A DNA stretch of 64,000 nt, taken from assembly GCF_029223285.1 (NCBI RefSeq), contig NZ_JARHUJ010000004.1, positions 186,001-250,000 of the forward strand. The letters run 5' to 3'. Shown here in pieces: positions 9,400-18,145 of the stretch (position 1 is its first letter; each line of letters starts with the position of its first letter). This DNA is from Paraflavitalea sp. CAU 1676 (GTDB taxonomy: Bacteria; Bacteroidota; Bacteroidia; Chitinophagales; Chitinophagaceae). The notes beneath the pieces are model-generated. The model was not told where the DNA came from, made no database searches, and saw nothing but the letters and a program-made list of their open reading frames with translations. A program made the translations under genes and the position numbers.

Positions 9400-10887
9400 T
9401 CAATGCGGTATGTATACCGTCGAATCTTTTTTCAAAGGAATGCGGGCATGGAAATACTTGTTGAACAACAGGGGGAACGTATTGATCGCGGTGACCGAAT
9501 CGCTGAGGGTAGAATATTCCTCATCAGGAAAGTACACCGCAAAAAGATTGTTGAATTCAAAGGATCTCAGTTCTTCCTTCCTGAACCCGCGGTAACCATG
9601 ATCGCTGATCAACAATATGATCCTTGGCCGTGCGGCATCGCGCTTTAGCCTTACTGCCAGGTCTTTGATATAGGTATTGGCATATTTAAGCTGCGAAAGG
9701 TAATTATGCATTGATCCCTGGGATTTGAACCAGATAGAGTCGGGCGTTAAGCGGCCGGTGCTGTCGTAAAAATAAGGGTCGTGTGGAAACAGGAAATGGG
9801 TGAACACAAACCGCGGGGTTTGGTTGGCCTGTCCCGAGATCGCTTTGATGGCGGAATAGTTCTGGCCGATCTGCTCCCGTTGCTGCGCCGCAAGGCTGTA
9901 TTCTTCTTTTACTTCATCCTCCGGCTTATACCAGCCAAAATTCCAGCCAATATCAGTGCGTGTGCGTTTGGGCAGCGTCTGTGACAGGATGGTTCTTTCC
10001 TTACCGGCCAGGTATGTCATGTTGAGGGCCGGCTTTTCTTCCGACAGCGGAAAGAAAGACTGATTGATGATCTCGTATTTGTTTTGCCGCAATACTTCCA
10101 TCACTTTATTGGGCCGCATACGGGCAATGCCTTCGCTGAATTCCGGAATATCGGCCATATTGGGCACCGATGCGTGAAAGTCCATATTGAGCATACTGCC
10201 GAGCGAATAGGGTGTGAAGTTGTAATTGCTTCTTGCATGACCGGCGACAAAGAAATGCTGCTGCCGCAGGAAACTGTCGAGTCCGCTGTTATCATAGCCC
10301 CAAAAGTCTTTCAGCGTGCGGGAGGCGGAATAGCCATCGAACACCACCATATAAATATCCGGGTGCTGACAGGTATCGCAGATGGCCGATTGGAAGTCGG
10401 CATCTTTGCTGTAGTTGGGGCCAAACCGGTTGCTCAGGGTGCTGCTGTTGACGATGATGCCCTTGCCAATCTCGTTAATGTTGAAAATGACCAGTAATAT
10501 ATTCAGGTAAAGGAACAGGTTGTGAAATGGATGCTTCGACCGGCGCAGCAACCAGAAAATGATGGCGCCAATGATCAACAGGAACGGGAGCAGGTAAGTG
10601 TACGTGGATAAAATTGGCAGGTACCGCTTGAAGAAGTCCAGTATACTGCCAAAGAACAGGTACACGACTGATGCATACAGCGCCAGCAAGGCAAATTTCC
10701 GTTGCCTGGGCCACAGGTAGCCAAACAATAAGTATAGTGCAGTATGTATGCCGATGATGGTAAGAGAAGTAGGTATGAAGAGGTCGCTCCACAACAGTAG
10801 GTTGAAGTAAGCGTTGAGGGTGCTAAAAAGATAAAATAACGCGACCAGAAGTATAAACAATGGTTGCTCGCTGAAAAACTTCTTCAT
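9400..10887 (-). CDS. membrane-anchored alkaline phosphatase superfamily enzyme
   Basis: A 495-residue protein. Residues 1-150 carry four to five membrane helices, followed by a periplasmic catalytic domain. That domain shows metal ligands and nucleophile in the order of sulfatase/phosphoglycerol-transferase-like enzymes: DIYMVVFDGYSAS (Asp184), SNYNFTPYSLGSMLN (likely nucleophile Thr225), HFLFPHDPYFYD, and ISDHGYRGF near residue 430. Members of this fold hydrolyse or transfer phosphate or sulfate esters, and membrane-anchored ones often decorate glycans or lipids with phospho-groups. The substrate is unknown. It sits 29 bp after the methyltransferase gene and 24 bp before the polytopic protein, in one apparent operon. 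Confidence 0.78.
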   Translation of the reverse strand: MKKFFSEQPLFILLVALFYLFSTLNAYFNLLLWSDLFIPTSLTIIGIHTALYLLFGYLWPRQRKFALLALYASVVYLFFGSILDFFKRYLPILSTYTYLLPFLLIIGAIIFWLLRRSKHPFHNLFLYLNILLVIFNINEIGKGIIVNSSTLSNRFGPNYSKDADFQSAICDTCQHPDIYMVVFDGYSASRTLKDFWGYDNSGLDSFLRQQHFFVAGHARSNYNFTPYSLGSMLNMDFHASVPNMADIPEFSEGIARMRPNKVMEVLRQNKYEIINQSFFPLSEEKPALNMTYLAGKERTILSQTLPKRTRTDIGWNFGWYKPEDEVKEEYSLAAQQREQIGQNYSAIKAISGQANQTPRFVFTHFLFPHDPYFYDSTGRLTPDSIWFKSQGSMHNYLSQLKYANTYIKDLAVRLKRDAARPRIILLISDHGYRGFRKEELRSFEFNNLFAVYFPDEEYSTLSDSVTAINTFPLLFNKYFHARIPLKKDSTVYIPH

Positions 10888-10916
10888 CTTAAACAGGTGG
10901 TCCTTGGGTCAATAAA

Positions 10917-12290
10917 TCAGTTCTTTCTTTTCATCAGGTACAGTATCCGGTGTGTGCCGGGTACCGGGCGGCGATCCTCCAGGTTAAAATACCGGGAGAA
11001 GCACGCTTCAAAATGCTCCTGTGTATAGTCTCCAAACACATCTTCCCGGCTGCTCAGCATTTGCTGCACTTTATCATCCTGTTTGGGTACAAATTCGATG
11101 ATCAGCAGGGGGGCTATATCGTTGAACCAGGCAGCCAGCAATGGCAGTGGAATGTTCTTGCCGATCACCAGGTGATGTACGAGCGCCAGTGCCAGCACCA
11201 GGTCGGTTTGAATGCGATCGAAGAAGGAAGCCCTTTCCCGGTTGTGAAAACCAACGGCCGGTGAGGGATTGGCCACATCGAGGATCAGGGGAAGGATATT
11301 GGCTGTTTTGTTCCTGCTCACTTCGCGGTACAACCGGCTGATGCATTGCCCGTCTACATCGGATGCCACCACGTCGATGCCCTGAGAAGCCAGTATCCGC
11401 GAAAAATAGCCGTCATTGGCGCCGATGTCCAGCGCTGTGCGCACGGTTAACCCCGAGCAAAAAGCACGGAACAGCTTTTCCTTTTCCTGCAGGTATTCCT
11501 GGCTCAGGATGGTATCATCGTAATAGTTATTCCAGGTGGTTTTGTACGTGCGTTCGCCGGGAAATCTTTGCAGGATGGTGTCCAGGTGGCTCAACAGGTC
11601 GAGCAGCTTTTTTTTCTGGAACTGCACAGCATTGGCGCCGGGCTTTTTGCCGCGTTGCACGGTGTTCTGCAGGTACACGTGCAACCACACGCCGAGGCTG
11701 AGGTTGCTTTTCCAGGGCAGTAAGCGGGCGGTTACATCTACCGGAATGCCGTCGATGTACACGCTGAGTATCTTTTGAACGTCCTTTTTGAGGTAGTGTT
11801 CGAGGTAAAGAGGAAACAGGAAGCACTGGCAAAACTGCCGGTAGGCTACCCAGGGTTTGGCGGCGTCGTACAGGTCGAACGAGAGCGTGTCGATGAATAC
11901 GGGCCTGCCTCCAATGAACTGAATATTGAAAGGGGTGGCGTCTTTGAGGATCATGCCGTGGTTAAGGGCCAGCCGCATGATTTGCAGGGTCAGCAGGGCG
12001 GCATCGCGCAATTGCTCAAAGCTCCACTCGTAGGGATAAGAAATAAAAGGAATGGTGTCGGGCTGCAAGGTCTTGTACCAGTCGGGCGAACCGGTGAGGT
12101 TGCTGTCGAGCTCCGTGTGGGTAATCAGTAACTGCTTTGCGGTAAGTTGCTTGTACAGGCCCGAGCTCATGAGCTGATCGTACGCCGTTGCGTATGACCG
12201 GTTTACCTGGCGGTACAGGGTACCACCGGCCTCGAATATAAAGCCCGATGGGTCTTTGAAGGATGCTGGATGCTGGTGGTAATTAGTCAT
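10917..12290 (-). CDS. kinase-like domain fused to SAM methyltransferase
   Basis: A 457-residue protein with two parts. The C-terminal part is a class I methyltransferase, with motif I TALDIGANDGYFSRILA at about residue 286 and acidic VVASDVDG at the end of the next strand. The N-terminal 270 residues contain HGMILKDATPFNIQF (His111, Lys116, Asp117, Asn122) and PVFIDTLSF (Asp134). These echo the catalytic loop and metal-binding Asp of aminoglycoside-kinase-type folds, although the activity may be lost. Proteins of this build are found in envelope polysaccharide loci. It overlaps the 60-residue gene by 8 bp. The acceptor is unknown. Confidence 0.72.
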   Translation of the reverse strand: MTNYHQHPASFKDPSGFIFEAGGTLYRQVNRSYATAYDQLMSSGLYKQLTAKQLLITHTELDSNLTGSPDWYKTLQPDTIPFISYPYEWSFEQLRDAALLTLQIMRLALNHGMILKDATPFNIQFIGGRPVFIDTLSFDLYDAAKPWVAYRQFCQCFLFPLYLEHYLKKDVQKILSVYIDGIPVDVTARLLPWKSNLSLGVWLHVYLQNTVQRGKKPGANAVQFQKKKLLDLLSHLDTILQRFPGERTYKTTWNNYYDDTILSQEYLQEKEKLFRAFCSGLTVRTALDIGANDGYFSRILASQGIDVVASDVDGQCISRLYREVSRNKTANILPLILDVANPSPAVGFHNRERASFFDRIQTDLVLALALVHHLVIGKNIPLPLLAAWFNDIAPLLIIEFVPKQDDKVQQMLSSREDVFGDYTQEHFEACFSRYFNLEDRRPVPGTHRILYLMKRKN

Positions 12291-12465
12291 TTACGGTATC
12301 GTTCCCGGGCGTATCGTCCTTTTTGGGCCTGAAGAAAAATGCCTTCACCCGCCACCAGATGTTCTTGAAGTAGAACAAAGCTCCCAGAATGGCAGCAATG
12401 ATGGCCTGCACAAGGTAACTGCCGCTACCCGGATCTACGTACAGGAACAGATCGGTTAATATCAT
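12283..12465 (-). CDS. small membrane protein, conserved type, unknown function
   Basis: A 60-residue protein starting MILTDLFLYVDPGSGSYLVQ, with a single hydrophobic helix (AIIAAILGALFYF) and a basic, then acidic, cytoplasmic tail. The YVDPGSGS motif ahead of the helix looks deliberate and conserved rather than random. Its start overlaps the stop of the M42 gene (ATGA), and its end overlaps the methyltransferase start by 8 bp, so all three are translationally coupled. That makes it a likely partner of the methyltransferase or the membrane enzymes downstream. Confidence 0.75.
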   Translation of the reverse strand: MILTDLFLYVDPGSGSYLVQAIIAAILGALFYFKNIWWRVKAFFFRPKKDDTPGNDTVND

Positions 12466-13574
12466 AGGTAACTCAGATTCGTTTTAGGCGATAAAGTTAA
12501 TAAAGTCTCATACATGAGGTGTATCGTTTGCTCTATATCGCTTTTGTGCAGCATTTCTACTGTGGTATGCATATAACGCAAGGGAATGGAGATGAGCACA
12601 GAGGGGCATCCGTCATTGGCATAGGCGAATGAATCGGTATCGGTGCCGGTGCTCCTGGATACGGTGCGCAGCTGTACAGGGATCTTTTTCTTTTCTGCCA
12701 CATCCTGTACAATGGTCAGCAGTTTGTTGTGTACTGCCGGACCGTAGGCGAGGGAAGGCCCTTTGCCGCAGGCTACATCGCCTTCGATCATTTTGTTGAC
12801 CATGGGTGTATAGGTATCGTGCGTTACGTCGGTAATGATGGCAATATCGGGTTTGATGCGGCGGGCGATCATCTCTGCACCACGCAGGCCGATCTCTTCC
12901 TGCACGGCATTCACCACATACAATCCATATGGCAGGGTTTTCTTGTTTTCCTTCAGCAGGCGGGCTACTTCGGCGATCATGAAACCACCAATGCGGTTAT
13001 CGAATGCGCGGGCGATATAGTAGTCGTTGGCCAGCTCATCAAACCCATCCTGGTAAGTTACTACAGAACCAATATGGATACCGAGGTCATCCACTTCTTT
13101 GCGGTTACGCGCGCCGGTATCGAGGAACAGATTGTCTACTTTGGGTTGAGGGTCCTTCACGTCGGGGTTGCCGAGGCGGGTATGGATGGCAGGCCATCCG
13201 AATACGCCTTTTACCGGTCCCTTCTTGCCGTGAATGAATACGCGCTGGCCGGGGGCTATCTGGTGGTCGACACCGCCATTGCGCTTCAGGTACAGGAGAC
13301 CTTCGGCTGTAATATAGTTCACGAACCAGCTGATCTCGTCGGCATGCGCCTCGATCACTACTTTAAAAGGGGACTTCGGGTTGATAATACCTACAGCGGT
13401 ACCGTAGGGGTCAACAAAGGTCGTATCCACATAAGGTTTCAGGTACTCCAGCCATACTTTCTGACCACTGCTTTCAAAACCTACCGGGGAGGCAGTATTG
13501 TGGTAGTCTTTCAGAAATTGCATGGAATTCTTCGTAATTACCGATTTGGATGCGGAAGTCTCCTTTTTAGCCAT
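12462..13574 (-). CDS. M42 family metallo-aminopeptidase
   Basis: A 370-residue cytoplasmic peptidase. The co-catalytic metal site is complete: His77 and Asp79 in IEAHADEISWF, Asp192 in ARAFDNRIGG, the catalytic pair Glu226-Glu227 in AVQEEIGLRG, Asp249 in ITDVTHDT, and a C-terminal His in RYMHTTVEML. M42 enzymes form large tetrahedral complexes that trim peptides. The gene leads the five-gene reverse-strand run, and its stop overlaps the start of the 60-residue membrane protein. A perfect -7 promoter element lies 19 bp upstream at 13593-13600. Its link to the envelope genes may be only by shared transcription. Confidence 0.93.
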   Translation of the reverse strand: MAKKETSASKSVITKNSMQFLKDYHNTASPVGFESSGQKVWLEYLKPYVDTTFVDPYGTAVGIINPKSPFKVVIEAHADEISWFVNYITAEGLLYLKRNGGVDHQIAPGQRVFIHGKKGPVKGVFGWPAIHTRLGNPDVKDPQPKVDNLFLDTGARNRKEVDDLGIHIGSVVTYQDGFDELANDYYIARAFDNRIGGFMIAEVARLLKENKKTLPYGLYVVNAVQEEIGLRGAEMIARRIKPDIAIITDVTHDTYTPMVNKMIEGDVACGKGPSLAYGPAVHNKLLTIVQDVAEKKKIPVQLRTVSRSTGTDTDSFAYANDGCPSVLISIPLRYMHTTVEMLHKSDIEQTIHLMYETLLTLSPKTNLSYL

Positions 13575-13592
13575 ATGATATCTTTAGAATTT

Positions 13593-13600
13593 CAAATGTA
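13593..13600 (-). promoter_or_regulatory. candidate -7 promoter element for the M42 operon
   Basis: Read on the reverse strand this is TACATTTG, an exact TAnnTTTG match ending 19 bp before the M42 start codon. No matching -33 TTTG is obvious. The remaining upstream DNA holds a longer inverted repeat (ATCCGATT at 13637 with AATCGGAT at 13686). Confidence 0.45.
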
Positions 13601-13728
13601 ATTAAATCTGAAGTAAATAGCCTCTAATCCCTAATCCGATTCCGGGTCTGCCGTCAATCGTTGGGGAGACGGGTGAAAACGAATCAATCGGATGATTAAT
13701 TATGGCTTAGCAAAAAAATGGGATGCTA

Positions 13729-14208
13729 TTACTGTCTGATAATAACGATCTGCTCGGTGGTGAGCGTGTCGCTGGTATTGCCGCCTCTATCCTGCAGGGC
13801 AAATCGAAAACGTATCGAGTCGGGTACTTTGCCATTGGGCTGACTGGCGTCGCCATGAGGGCTCTCAGCGTCGACGAGATAGCCGTTGTAGGCCAGGTTC
13901 AGCAGGATCTCTCCGGTCATCTTGGACGGGAATTTGGGAATCATGATATAGAAAGAATCGCTGGTGCGTTTGTTGCCAAAGTCGCCGTCTATTTTGTTTA
14001 ACCGGTCTCTCTTCACGTAGAGCGAATCGTCGACATCGCCCTCTTTATCGCTAAATTCCAGCGTAATTTCCAACGGTTGATTCGGCTGGATCTCTTTCGT
14101 GCTGAGGTATTTTAATTTTATGGAGGGTTTGGTCTCAGGTTTATCTTTGCCACAGGCCAGTATCAACAATATGCCGGCACAGATGGTTATATATCGCATA
14201 TTTTTCAT
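13729..14208 (-). CDS. predicted lipoprotein, unknown function
   Basis: A 159-residue protein from ATG 14208 (MKNMRYITICAGILLILACGKDKPE) with a lipobox LILAC and an acidic/lysine stretch after the cysteine, as for a surface-exposed lipoprotein. The mature part (KLKYLSTKEIQPNQPLEITL, then SDKEGDVDDSLYV) resembles an Ig-like beta-sandwich with calcium-style acidic loops, but I recognise no named family. A TAAATTTG -7 element at 14218-14225 would put the transcript start only a few bases before this ATG, so the next ATG at 14199 is a realistic alternative start. It is divergent from the LuxE-like gene. Confidence 0.75.
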   Translation of the reverse strand: MKNMRYITICAGILLILACGKDKPETKPSIKLKYLSTKEIQPNQPLEITLEFSDKEGDVDDSLYVKRDRLNKIDGDFGNKRTSDSFYIMIPKFPSKMTGEILLNLAYNGYLVDAESPHGDASQPNGKVPDSIRFRFALQDRGGNTSDTLTTEQIVIIRQ

Positions 14209-14217
14209 GATTGTGTA

Positions 14218-14238
14218 CAAATTTAACCGCTTGCGGTT
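14218..14238. promoter_or_regulatory. divergent promoter region with inverted repeat
   Basis: The 42-bp gap between the divergent lipoprotein and LuxE-like genes holds a reverse-strand TAAATTTG (-7 match, 14218-14225). Partly overlapping it is an inverted repeat AACCGC-TT-GCGGTT at 14225-14238. A protein bound there could block both promoters. Confidence 0.45.
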
Positions 14239-14250
14239 TAACAATATGAT

Positions 14251-15237
14251 ATGAATTGTGAACATGAAGATAAAGTTTTTTCAACGGACGATACGAATTT
14301 CGAAGAACTGGCAGTAGAGCTGTTTCATTTTCAGTACCAGCACAATCCTGTTTATAATCAATACGTAAACAGTCTGCCGATCGTTGGGGCCTCCATACGG
14401 TCACTGGCCGAAATTCCGTACTTGCCCATCCAGTGTTTCAAGAGCCATACGATCAAAACGACCCGCTTCGAACCGGAAGCCGTTTTTGAAAGCAGCGGCA
14501 CCACCCAGTCCATCAACAGCCGTCATTATGTGAAGCACCTGGAGCTGTATAAACGCAGCTTCTTGACGGCTTTCCGCCATTTTTATGGCCCGGTGGAAGA
14601 CTGGTGTGTGATCGGCCTGCTGCCATCCTACCTCGAGCGCCGCCACTCATCGCTGGTGGTGATGGTGGATGAGCTTATCCGCCAAAGCAGCCATGCCGCC
14701 AGTGGCTTTTATCTTTATGAACACGAAAAGCTGGCCGGCGTATTGCAGGAGCTGGAAGCCAGGGGGCAAAAAACGATCCTCATAGGCGTTACCTTTGCCC
14801 TGCTCGACTTTGCTGAAAAATTCCCCCTCTCGCTGAAACATACCGTTGTCATGGAAACCGGAGGCATGAAGGGCCGCCGGGAAGAGATCACCCGCCTGCA
14901 GGTGCACGATATCCTGAAGGCGGCCTTGAAGTTACCCGCCATCCATGCCGAATATGGTATGACGGAATTGCTTTCACAGGCCTATTCGGCCGGCAATGGC
15001 ATCCTGCATTGCCCATCGTGGATGAAAGTGCTGGTGCGCGAGGAAGATGATCCCTTTGCGGTACATAAGGCCGGCACCGGTGTGCTGAATGTGATCGACC
15101 TGGCCAATGTTTATTCCTGTTCCTTTATCGCCACTGAAGATGTAGGGCGTGTGTACAACGATGGCAGCTTCGAAGTGCAGGGGCGTATGGACAACAGCGA
15201 TATCCGCGGTTGCAGCCTCATGGTAGCCGGTATATGA
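14251..15237 (+). CDS. LuxE-like acyl-protein synthetase / acyl-activating enzyme
   Basis: A 328-residue member of the ANL-type LuxE family. Visible signatures are EIPYLPIQCFKSH, the nucleotide-binding loop ESSGTTQS (residues 80-87), HAEYGMTELLSQAYS, and a C-terminal RMDNSDIRGCSLM with the conserved aspartate. LuxE itself activates a fatty acid with ATP and carries it on a cysteine for LuxC reduction. Here there is no luxC or luxAB nearby, and Bacteroidota carry many lone copies, so the acyl acceptor is unknown. It may activate an acid for envelope or pigment synthesis. The start follows a short divergent promoter region. Confidence 0.85.
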   Translation: MNCEHEDKVFSTDDTNFEELAVELFHFQYQHNPVYNQYVNSLPIVGASIRSLAEIPYLPIQCFKSHTIKTTRFEPEAVFESSGTTQSINSRHYVKHLELYKRSFLTAFRHFYGPVEDWCVIGLLPSYLERRHSSLVVMVDELIRQSSHAASGFYLYEHEKLAGVLQELEARGQKTILIGVTFALLDFAEKFPLSLKHTVVMETGGMKGRREEITRLQVHDILKAALKLPAIHAEYGMTELLSQAYSAGNGILHCPSWMKVLVREEDDPFAVHKAGTGVLNVIDLANVYSCSFIATEDVGRVYNDGSFEVQGRMDNSDIRGCSLMVAGI

Positions 15238-15296
15238 ACCGGTTTTTGATGCAACGTTTTCCAGTCACCAACTATCAATAACCAAATTAAATCGCT

Positions 15297-15677
15297 ATGA
15301 AGCAAACCATTTTCGTGCTCGCAGGCATGGCCATACTCGCATTGCATTGTGGAGTCAATAAGAAGCAGCCTTCCAAATCATGTGTGCAGGGAAAGATCAT
15401 CCGCATCAGCTGCGCCAGTTATGTAGTACAATCGCTCAACGTGGATACGCTCGGCCAGGACGGCTGGAAGAACATGATGGATACCACCCAGGTGTTCGAC
15501 AACGTGTTTGATGTAACCAACAAATGTAAACTGCCAAACGATCTCAAGGCGGGCGATACCATTTACTTCACCGTACAACCCACACAACCTTCCGACTGCG
15601 TGAGTTGTATGATGTTCGATGGGCCGCCCACGGTAAAATATGATCTGCAAAACGTTTCCAAACAGCCCTGCCAGTAA
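15297..15677 (+). CDS. small secreted cysteine-rich protein
   Basis: A 126-residue protein with an N-terminal hydrophobic segment MKQTIFVLAGMAILALHCGV. The ALHC sequence could be a weak lipobox; the His before Cys is unusual. The mature part has eight further cysteines, including SCVQG, RISCAS, DCVSCMMF and a C-terminal PCQ, suggesting disulfides in the periplasm or at the surface. I recognise no family. It starts 59 bp after the LuxE-like gene on the same strand and may be cotranscribed. Confidence 0.7.
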   Translation: MKQTIFVLAGMAILALHCGVNKKQPSKSCVQGKIIRISCASYVVQSLNVDTLGQDGWKNMMDTTQVFDNVFDVTNKCKLPNDLKAGDTIYFTVQPTQPSDCVSCMMFDGPPTVKYDLQNVSKQPCQ

Positions 15678-16751
15678 TTAGCGGTAAGGCGCATCGAGTA
15701 AATCCGAACAGGGAATGGTACATTGACGGGTGTGGCTTTCAAAGGCCAGTTCTATCATCCGTACGGTATTATATCCATGTTCGGGTTTTTCTTTGAGCGG
15801 AGCGCCCAGGCGAATCGTATTGTAAATATGCCGGTAATAGCCGCTGTAATCTCCTGCCTTCGAGGGCATGCGCTCTTTCACCAGCTTGCCATCGATCTCC
15901 GTATGCAGCAGGCCGAAAGTGTCTTCCGCTTCCTTACCCCAATCATCGCCCACCGGCAGATCGCCGGCGCGTAGCCTGGCTTCCTGCGGATCTTCTCCGT
16001 ACTTGATAAAAGACCCCACGGTGCCGTGAATCATATAGCGAGGCCCCGGCTCGCGCACGAGCATGCCAGCATGCAAGATCACTTTGGTGAAACCATAATT
16101 CAACCGGATGTCGAAATAATCGTCCACTTTGGCGTGGGGCCGTTGCTGGCGGATATCGGCAGTGATCGCTTGCGGTAGCCCAAACAGGTACAATACCTGG
16201 TCGAGCAGATGCGCACCCAGATCAAACAGAATGCCGCTGCCCGGCAACGCGTGCTCACGCCAGGCCTGCGGGCGTGCCTCGGCGCGGTAACGGTCATAAT
16301 GGCCTTCAAATTCATGTACCTCGCCCAGCAGCTTCTTATCGAGCAGGTCGCGGATCGTCAAGAAGTCGCTTACATAGCGGCGGTTCTGGTAAACACTGAG
16401 CACCTTGCCCGTGAGGGCTGCCAGGTCTACCAGCTCTTTTGCTTCGGCCGTCGTATTGGTAAAAGGCTTTTCCACCACGACGTGTTTGCCCGCCAGCAAA
16501 GCCGCTTTGGAGTAAGGGAAATGTGTATCGTTGGGGGTAGTGATCACGATGAGGTCGATGGTAGGGTCGTCTACCAGTTCCTCGATGGTGCGTACCACCT
16601 TGACAAAGGGATATTTTTTTTGTGATTCGTTTTTCGTTCTCTCCAGTACAGCTACCAGCTCAAACTCGGGCATCGTTACAAAGAACGGTGCGTGAAACAC
16701 GGTAGCAGAGATACCAAAACCTACTAAACCTACTCTGATGGGTTGGGCCAT
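15678..16751 (-). CDS. Gfo/Idh/MocA family oxidoreductase
   Basis: A 357-residue NAD(P)-dependent sugar or polyol dehydrogenase. The Rossmann motif is VGLVGFGISATVFHAPFF (residues 7-24), the nicotinamide-site motif is VVVEKPFTN with Glu94-Lys95-Pro96, and the C-terminal domain includes HYDRYRAEARPQAWRE and GILFDLGAHLLDQ with the substrate-site Asp and His. The gene lies 53 bp after gntP on the same strand, so the pair probably handles an imported sugar acid. The exact substrate cannot be told. Its 3' end abuts the convergent cysteine-rich gene with no gap. Confidence 0.92.
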   Translation of the reverse strand: MAQPIRVGLVGFGISATVFHAPFFVTMPEFELVAVLERTKNESQKKYPFVKVVRTIEELVDDPTIDLIVITTPNDTHFPYSKAALLAGKHVVVEKPFTNTTAEAKELVDLAALTGKVLSVYQNRRYVSDFLTIRDLLDKKLLGEVHEFEGHYDRYRAEARPQAWREHALPGSGILFDLGAHLLDQVLYLFGLPQAITADIRQQRPHAKVDDYFDIRLNYGFTKVILHAGMLVREPGPRYMIHGTVGSFIKYGEDPQEARLRAGDLPVGDDWGKEAEDTFGLLHTEIDGKLVKERMPSKAGDYSGYYRHIYNTIRLGAPLKEKPEHGYNTVRMIELAFESHTRQCTIPCSDLLDAPYR

Positions 16752-16804
16752 GCTGTAATTTTTGGCAAGATAGCCAATTTGAACGCCTCACGCGCCATCC
16801 CGCC

Positions 16805-18118
16805 TTACACGAAGAGATCGAGGATCAGTACGCCGATAAGGCCCATAATGCCCACAATGGTTTCCATCACCGACCACGACCTGATGGTATCGCGAATGCT
16901 GAGGTTGAAGTATTCCTTGTACATCCAGAAGCCCGAATCATTCACGTGCGATAACATCAGGCTGCCGGCGCCAATAGACAACACCATCAGGTTCGGGTTT
17001 ACGTGCAAGAGCGGCATTACAGGAGCAATGATGCCGGCCGTGGTGAGCCCGGCCACGGTGGCCGAGCCGATACATACCCTGATGATGGCGGCGATCAGCC
17101 AGCCCAATACCAGGGGATGAATGTCCCAACCCTTCAGCAGGTTGGCGATCTCGTTGCTCACGCCGCTGTCTACAAATACCTGTTTCAGGATGCCGGCGCC
17201 TGCCACGATCAGCACGATGAGGGCCACCTCTTTCACGGCCTCTCCAAATATGTCCATCACTGCCTTGATGCTTTTACCCTGTGCTATACCCAACGTAAAC
17301 ACGGCAATGATAAGGGCCACCAGCATCACGATATTGGCATCTCCCACAAAGGCCAGCAAAGCGCTGCTCTTTTCATCGGTGTTGATGAACCAGGGCAGCA
17401 CGGTAGTGAGCGCCAGCAGGATCACTGGCAGCAGAGAAGTGAGGAAGCTGTTGAACGTGCCGGGCAATTGATGTTCGGGTATATGTTTTGGTTGAAAGGT
17501 TTGCAGCGGCTGGGAAGGGATCTTTTTCAGGGTGCTGGCAAATACAGGACCGGCTACGATAATGGCGGGGATGGCCACCACCAGACCGTACAACAGGGTG
17601 AGGCCCAGGTTGGCATGGAACTGGCCAGCCAATGCGGTAGGAGAGGGATGCGGCGGCAAAAAGCCATGGGTTACCGACAGCGCGGCCAGCATCGGCAGAC
17701 CGATGTATACGGCCGGTAGTTTGTATTGATAAACCACCGAGAAGATCAGGGGCACCATCAGCACAAAGCCCACGTTGTAGAACAAGGGAATGCCGGCCAC
17801 AAAGCCGGTGATCATGAGCGCCCACTGGATGTACTTTTCGCCGAAGGCCCGCATCAGTACCGAAGTGATCTTCTGCGCCGCTCCGCTTTCCACGACCAGT
17901 TTACCCAACATAGCGCCCAGCATAATGATGATCGTGAGCGAGCCAAGTGTATCGCCAATGCCTTTCTGCACCGATTGGTTGATCTTATTGAGCGGAATAC
18001 CCAGCCACCAGGCTGCGAGGATCGAAATGATCAGGAAGGCCAGGAAAGGGTTGCATTTACCCCAGGTGATCAATAATATCAGGAGCAGGATGCATAGCAG
18101 AACAATCAGTATCGTCAT
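16805..18118 (-). CDS. GntP family gluconate/sugar-acid permease
   Basis: A 437-residue inner-membrane protein with twelve or more hydrophobic segments. Family signatures include TWGKCNPFLAFLI, GAMLGKLVVESGAAQKI, GIPLFYNVGFVLMVPL, THGFLPPHPSPTALAG and a C-terminal HVNDSGFWMYKEYF. GntP proteins import gluconate or related acids with protons. A perfect 15-bp inverted repeat lies 28 bp upstream at 18146-18160, a plausible operator. The gene leads an apparent two-gene operon with the Gfo/Idh/MocA gene. Confidence 0.94.
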   Translation of the reverse strand: MTILIVLLCILLLILLITWGKCNPFLAFLIISILAAWWLGIPLNKINQSVQKGIGDTLGSLTIIIMLGAMLGKLVVESGAAQKITSVLMRAFGEKYIQWALMITGFVAGIPLFYNVGFVLMVPLIFSVVYQYKLPAVYIGLPMLAALSVTHGFLPPHPSPTALAGQFHANLGLTLLYGLVVAIPAIIVAGPVFASTLKKIPSQPLQTFQPKHIPEHQLPGTFNSFLTSLLPVILLALTTVLPWFINTDEKSSALLAFVGDANIVMLVALIIAVFTLGIAQGKSIKAVMDIFGEAVKEVALIVLIVAGAGILKQVFVDSGVSNEIANLLKGWDIHPLVLGWLIAAIIRVCIGSATVAGLTTAGIIAPVMPLLHVNPNLMVLSIGAGSLMLSHVNDSGFWMYKEYFNLSIRDTIRSWSVMETIVGIMGLIGVLILDLFV

Positions 18119-18145
18119 ATTTGAACTTTAGCAGGGATTACTTGC

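Noticed and set aside
7744-10887. Lipoteichoic-acid-type synthesis genes
   Set aside because: The phosphatase-fold enzyme shares only fold motifs with LtaS, and Gram-negative Bacteroidota do not make lipoteichoic acid; substrate left open.
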